DNA of 64,000 nt from contig LR594584.1 of the NCBI GenBank assembly GCA_901538445.1, positions 4,799,360 to 4,863,359 on the forward strand. The letters are read 5' to 3'. How positions within the stretch are numbered: the stretch's first letter is position 1; each line of letters starts with the position of its first letter. This DNA comes from Gemmataceae bacterium. Its GTDB lineage: Bacteria; Planctomycetota; Planctomycetia; Gemmatales; Gemmataceae. The position numbers and the translations under genes were made by a program. Of the stretch, positions 61,049-64,000 are shown piece by piece. Under the pieces are notes generated by a model that ran no database searches, was not told the origin of the DNA, and saw nothing but the letters and a program-made list of their open reading frames with translations.

Positions 61049-61660
61049 ATGCCACCAGCAACACTCACCCCACCGCCGGCCGCGAGCACCGCCCCGCGGC
61101 CGCTCACGATGCGCTGGACGGTGGAACAGTTCCACCACATGGGGAGCCTGGGCTGGTTCGCGGGCCGCCGCCCGTTCCTCCTCGACGGCGTCATCTGGGA
61201 GCAAGGACCGATGAACCCGCCCCACGCCAGCGCCGTGTACCTCTTGGGTGAAGCGATCCGGGTGATATTCGGTGCCGGGTGGGTCGTCCGCCCACAGTTG
61301 CCGATGACCGTCGATGAAGACAACGACCCATCCCCCGACCTCCTCGTCGTGCGAGGCTCGCCCCGAGACTTCTCCATCGTGCACCCCGTCACGGCCAATC
61401 TCATCATCGAGGTGGCCGACACGTCCCTTCAGATCGACCTCACCGAGAAGGCCGAGCGGTACGCCACGGCCGGCGTCACGGATTACTGGGTGCTCGACGT
61501 CGTGAACCGCGAGCTGTACGTCCTGCGCGACCCGGCCCCGCTGCCGGCCGGGCTCGGCGCGACGGCGTACCGCGATCAAAAGAAGTACGCCCCGACCGAC
61601 CGCGTGTCGCCGCTCGCCGCACCGCAGGCGTCGGTCCTCGTAAGCGACCTGCTGCCGTAG
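61049..61660 (+). CDS. Uma2 family (DUF820) restriction-endonuclease-like protein
   Basis: A 203-residue protein. MRWTVEQFHHMGSLGWFAGRRPFLLDGVIWEQGPMNPPHASAVYLL and VDEDNDPSPDLLVVRG match the PD-(D/E)XK-like core of Uma2 proteins. IIEVADTSLQIDLTEKAERYATAGVTDYWVLDV supplies ExA and the conserved Lys and Tyr. The family is very abundant in cyanobacteria and planctomycetes, usually as isolated genes. Nuclease activity is inferred from the fold only. The ATG at 61049 has CAGGAGGA upstream, a strong site. The rsmH gene starts nine bases after its stop. Confidence 0.88.
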   Translation: MPPATLTPPPAASTAPRPLTMRWTVEQFHHMGSLGWFAGRRPFLLDGVIWEQGPMNPPHASAVYLLGEAIRVIFGAGWVVRPQLPMTVDEDNDPSPDLLVVRGSPRDFSIVHPVTANLIIEVADTSLQIDLTEKAERYATAGVTDYWVLDVVNRELYVLRDPAPLPAGLGATAYRDQKKYAPTDRVSPLAAPQASVLVSDLLP

Positions 61661-61669
61661 AATGGCCCG

Positions 61670-62677
61670 ATGAGCGACGAGGCACCGAAGAAGAAAAAGA
61701 AGCGGCCGTTCTGGCGGAAGCGGGTGCGGCGGTCCACCGCCGCCGGCGAGCACAAGCCCGTGCTGCTCGCGGAGGTGCTCGCGGCGCTCGACCCGAAGCC
61801 CGGCCACACGGTCGTCGATTGCACCCTCGGGTTCGCCGGCCACTCGCTGGAACTCCTCGCGCGCGTCGCGCCCGACGGGCTCCTCGTCGCCACCGACCTC
61901 GACCCGGCGAACATCGAGCCCGCCCGCGCCAAGCTCGAAGCGGCCGGCGGCCTGTTCGCACTCCACCACACCAACTTCGCCGGCCTCGCCGGGGTGCTCG
62001 CGGCCGAAGGCGCGGCGCAGGTGGACGGGCTCCTCGCCGACCTCGGCATGTCGAGCATGCAGGTGGACGACCGCACCCGCGGGTTCTCGTTCATGCGGGA
62101 CGGCCCGCTCGACATGCGCATGGACCCGACCCGGGGCCGCACCGCGGCACAGCTCCTCGCGTCGCTGCCCGAAGACGAACTGGCGGCGTGCTTCCGCGAC
62201 CTCGGCGACGAGCCGCGGGCCGACGCGATCGCCGCGGCGATCGTGCAGCAGCGGAAGGCCGCACCGGTGGAGCGCACGAAAGAATTGCGCGAACTGATCG
62301 ACCGGGCCGCCCCGGTGCAAGTGCTCCGCGGACCGGGCGCGCCGCCCGAGCGGAAGCAGCTCCTCGGGCCGAGCACCCGCGTGTTCCAGGCGCTCCGCAT
62401 CCTTGTGAACCGAGAACTCGCGAGCCTCACGCACCTGCTCCGCGTACTGCCCACCGTCCTCAAGCCCGGCGGCACGGCCGTGATCATCAGCTTCCACAGC
62501 GGCGAGGACCGGCTCGTGAAGGTGGCGTTCCGCGACGGGCTGCGGGCCGGGGTGTACGCCGCGGTGAGCGGCGACGCGATCCGGCCGTCGTTCGAGGAGC
62601 GCAAGGAGAACCCGCGGTCGCGGTCGGCGAAGCTCCGGTGGGCGCGGCGGGCGTCAGGGGCCGATCAGCCCCTGTGA
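61670..62677 (+). CDS. rsmH: 16S rRNA C1402 N4-methyltransferase RsmH
   Basis: A 335-residue methyltransferase. HKPVLLAEVLAALDPKPGHTVVDCTLGFAGHS is the SAM-binding region, with GFAGHS where most relatives have GxGGHS. LLADLGMSSMQVDDRTRGFSFMRDGPLDMRMDP and ALRILVNRELASL are near-invariant, and the C-terminus FHSGEDRLVK matches the family FHSLEDR motif. A Lys/Arg-rich 25-residue N-terminal extension (KKKKKRPFWRKRVRR) precedes the fold. In most bacteria this gene is in the division-cell-wall cluster after mraZ; here it follows a Uma2 gene and meets an unrelated convergent gene, overlapping it by 24 bases. Confidence 0.95.
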   Translation: MSDEAPKKKKKRPFWRKRVRRSTAAGEHKPVLLAEVLAALDPKPGHTVVDCTLGFAGHSLELLARVAPDGLLVATDLDPANIEPARAKLEAAGGLFALHHTNFAGLAGVLAAEGAAQVDGLLADLGMSSMQVDDRTRGFSFMRDGPLDMRMDPTRGRTAAQLLASLPEDELAACFRDLGDEPRADAIAAAIVQQRKAAPVERTKELRELIDRAAPVQVLRGPGAPPERKQLLGPSTRVFQALRILVNRELASLTHLLRVLPTVLKPGGTAVIISFHSGEDRLVKVAFRDGLRAGVYAAVSGDAIRPSFEERKENPRSRSAKLRWARRASGADQPL

Positions 62678-63781
62678 CCGGAGCCACGGGCTCAGGTGCG
62701 TGTCCGCGAGCCACCGACTGTACTTCTCGGCCCCGCGGCGCAGGAAGTGGTGCCCGTCCGCGAAGTCCTCCTCGGCCAACAAGTCGTCGGGCGGGTACGG
62801 GAACACCACGGCCCCCAACTCCGCCTCGATCCGCCGCTGGTACGCCGCGACCCGGGCGCGGTCGCCCGGCGGGTGCCAACTCCAGTACGCGGGTGAGTTC
62901 GGAATCCAGTAGAACGCGACCGCGACCCCTTCGGCCCGGCACCGCGACACCTCACCCTGGAGAACCCGCCACACGAACTCCTCGGGTTGGAAGTCGGAGT
63001 GGTGCTGGTGCGGGTTCTTTCGGATGATCGCGAAATTGGCTTCCCGCTGCTTGGGTGTGACCGTTGCCAAGGGGTGCTGGACGTACCCGTAGGCGTCCGC
63101 TTGGTCCCAGACGCACCCGTTACGTTCGGCCTGCGTCAGCCAGCCAGGAGCCCATTCGTCCACAAGGGCGACCCGGTACGTCGCCCAGGGCTTCAGCCGG
63201 TCCCCGAGCCACCGCGGCGGGGTCGCGGTCGGGGTCTTGGAGTACGGCGCGAACCTGGCCATGTCTCCGATCGAGAGCCGCGGGGCCCAGATCCGGGACA
63301 GCCCCTCCACACCGTTGGCTTCGCCCACCTCCGAGGTGGCGATCTGGAACAGGACCGCCCGCGGCCTCACGCCGGCGTCCAGGGTCCGGGTGAAGTGGAG
63401 GTACGCCGCGAGGGGGCGCGCCCCACGGTACCCCATGTTGAACACGAGGGGGGACCCGGGCCGGTCCGGGTACCCCATGGCGGCCGGGTTGATCGCGTTC
63501 TGGGTCCGGGACGACCCGAACGCCACCACCAGGGGCCGGTCCGGGGCCTCGGCCTGCCACCGCTTGAGCCGGTCCAGCCGCACGTAGAACTCCGGGTCCC
63601 GCCACTGCGGGCGGCCCACGTCGAGCGCGACGGCCATGCCCGCGGTCAGCGCCGCGAGGGCCGCGGCCCCGCTCAGGACGGCCCGGCGGGCGGCACGGCG
63701 GCGCGGGGTCGGGGCCCGGGCCCCGGCGGCCCGCGGCACCCGGACCCGGACCCGGACCCGGAAGGCGGTTGCGAGGTTCAT
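62654..63781 (-). CDS. Membrane-anchored SGNH-hydrolase-like protein, tandem paralogue 1
   Basis: A 375-residue protein with an Arg-rich N-terminus (RVRVRVRV, from a hexanucleotide repeat) and one hydrophobic helix (VLSGAAALAALTAGMAVALD). Next comes VVAFGSSRTQNAINPAAMGYPDR, resembling the nucleophile block of SGNH/GDSL hydrolases, here GSSRTQ. Near the end DGHHFLRRGAEKYSRWLADTHLSPWL supplies a DxxH-like pair. This layout is seen in AlgJ/AlgX-like acyl hydrolases, so polysaccharide O-acetylation is conceivable. The C-terminus closely resembles that of the next gene upstream, pointing to tandem duplication. The start overlaps that gene's stop as ATGA. Confidence 0.7.
   Translation of the reverse strand: MNLATAFRVRVRVRVPRAAGARAPTPRRRAARRAVLSGAAALAALTAGMAVALDVGRPQWRDPEFYVRLDRLKRWQAEAPDRPLVVAFGSSRTQNAINPAAMGYPDRPGSPLVFNMGYRGARPLAAYLHFTRTLDAGVRPRAVLFQIATSEVGEANGVEGLSRIWAPRLSIGDMARFAPYSKTPTATPPRWLGDRLKPWATYRVALVDEWAPGWLTQAERNGCVWDQADAYGYVQHPLATVTPKQREANFAIIRKNPHQHHSDFQPEEFVWRVLQGEVSRCRAEGVAVAFYWIPNSPAYWSWHPPGDRARVAAYQRRIEAELGAVVFPYPPDDLLAEEDFADGHHFLRRGAEKYSRWLADTHLSPWLRSQGLIGP
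63739..63762. repeat. CCCGGA hexanucleotide repeat
   Basis: Four perfect in-frame copies of CCCGGA. On the minus strand they encode the Arg-Val repeat in the N-terminal tail of the SGNH-like protein, and copy-number change would not shift the frame. Confidence 0.85.
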
Positions 63782-64000
63782 CGTGTCACTCCCAGTCCGG
63801 TGAGCCACGGGGTCAAGTGCGTGTCCGCCAGCCACCGGCTGTACCGCTCGGCCCCGTGCCGGAGCATGTGGTGGCCGTCCATGAACTCGTCCTCGGTCGT
63901 GTCGCGGGGGGCCGGGAAGACCGGCACGCCGAGTTCGCCCGCGAGTTTGAGCAGGTGCGCCTCGGCGGCCCCAAGCACCCCCGGCGCGAACGACTCCCGG
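63778..64000 (-). CDS. SGNH-hydrolase-like protein, tandem paralogue 2, 5' end outside window
   Basis: The last 73 residues of a gene that enters from the right edge. The segment DEFMDGHHMLRHGAERYSRWLADTHLTPWL matches DGHHFLRRGAEKYSRWLADTHLSPWL of the neighbouring gene almost residue for residue, including the His-His pair expected to contain the catalytic His. Its stop overlaps the start of the next gene as ATGA, so they are translated in tandem. The remaining fold and the N-terminus lie outside the window. Confidence 0.75.
   Translation of the reverse strand, partial: RESFAPGVLGAAEAHLLKLAGELGVPVFPAPRDTTEDEFMDGHHMLRHGAERYSRWLADTHLTPWLTGLGVTR

Overview
The window looks like chromosomal DNA of a Gemmata-like planctomycete. 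GC is very high throughout. It carries gene families typical of that group: DUF1501 and DUF1549/DUF1553 secretome proteins, DUF1080, a Tat-exported Gfo/Idh/MocA protein, a eukaryote-like Ser/Thr kinase fused to WD40-like repeats, small Cys-rich lipoproteins, a Uma2 protein and an rsmH gene outside any division cluster. No rRNA, tRNA, CRISPR array, prophage or integrase was seen. All assignments come from reading the sequence; no database search was run.

Layout. 1-5.4 kb (minus strand): an S46 peptidase running off the left edge, small unknown genes, a flavin monooxygenase and an ATP-grasp protein. 5.4-9.6 kb (minus): a coupled biotin operon, bioB-bioF-bioDA, with a fused BioD-BioA. 9.7-24.2 kb: DUF1080, FAD oxidoreductase and Gfo/Idh genes, a 1000-residue esterase/SMP-30 fusion, a rifampin-phosphotransferase-like enzyme, RNase H, tsaB, two small lipoproteins and moeA. 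24.2-36.6 kb: a phosphoesterase beside the kinase, an ABC-F ATPase, a sialidase, a MASE1/PAS hybrid histidine kinase and a TPR-like gene. 36.6-47 kb: dps, pxpA-pxpC, an ABC exporter coupled to a membrane glycosyltransferase, a phosphoheptose-isomerase-like gene, an EF-G paralogue and hisA. 47-64 kb: lipoprotein, cupin, a frameshifted aspartic protease, CbiX-like chelatase, response regulator plus cytoplasmic subtilase, the DUF1549/DUF1553-DUF1501-PPC surface cluster, a sugar isomerase, ilvE, Uma2, rsmH and a tandem pair of related secreted proteins.

The most unusual aspect is the density of short palindromic elements, about twenty in 64 kb. Three sit in frame inside conserved enzymes (BioDA, BioF, MoeA). 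Others supply or abut the start or stop codons of neighbouring genes. One family (13.7, 38.8, 44.0 and 60.0 kb) consists of paired 28-nt half-sites with fixed ends, a GTCA-type loop and compensated stem changes, which is the organisation of REPINs. Another 123-131 bp element is inserted at 39.1 kb and 47.1 kb into two different host palindromes, each time flanked by a TGA duplication. Removing it restores the host palindrome, and an unoccupied copy of one host lies at 29.1 kb. This gives internal evidence for a small mobile palindromic element.
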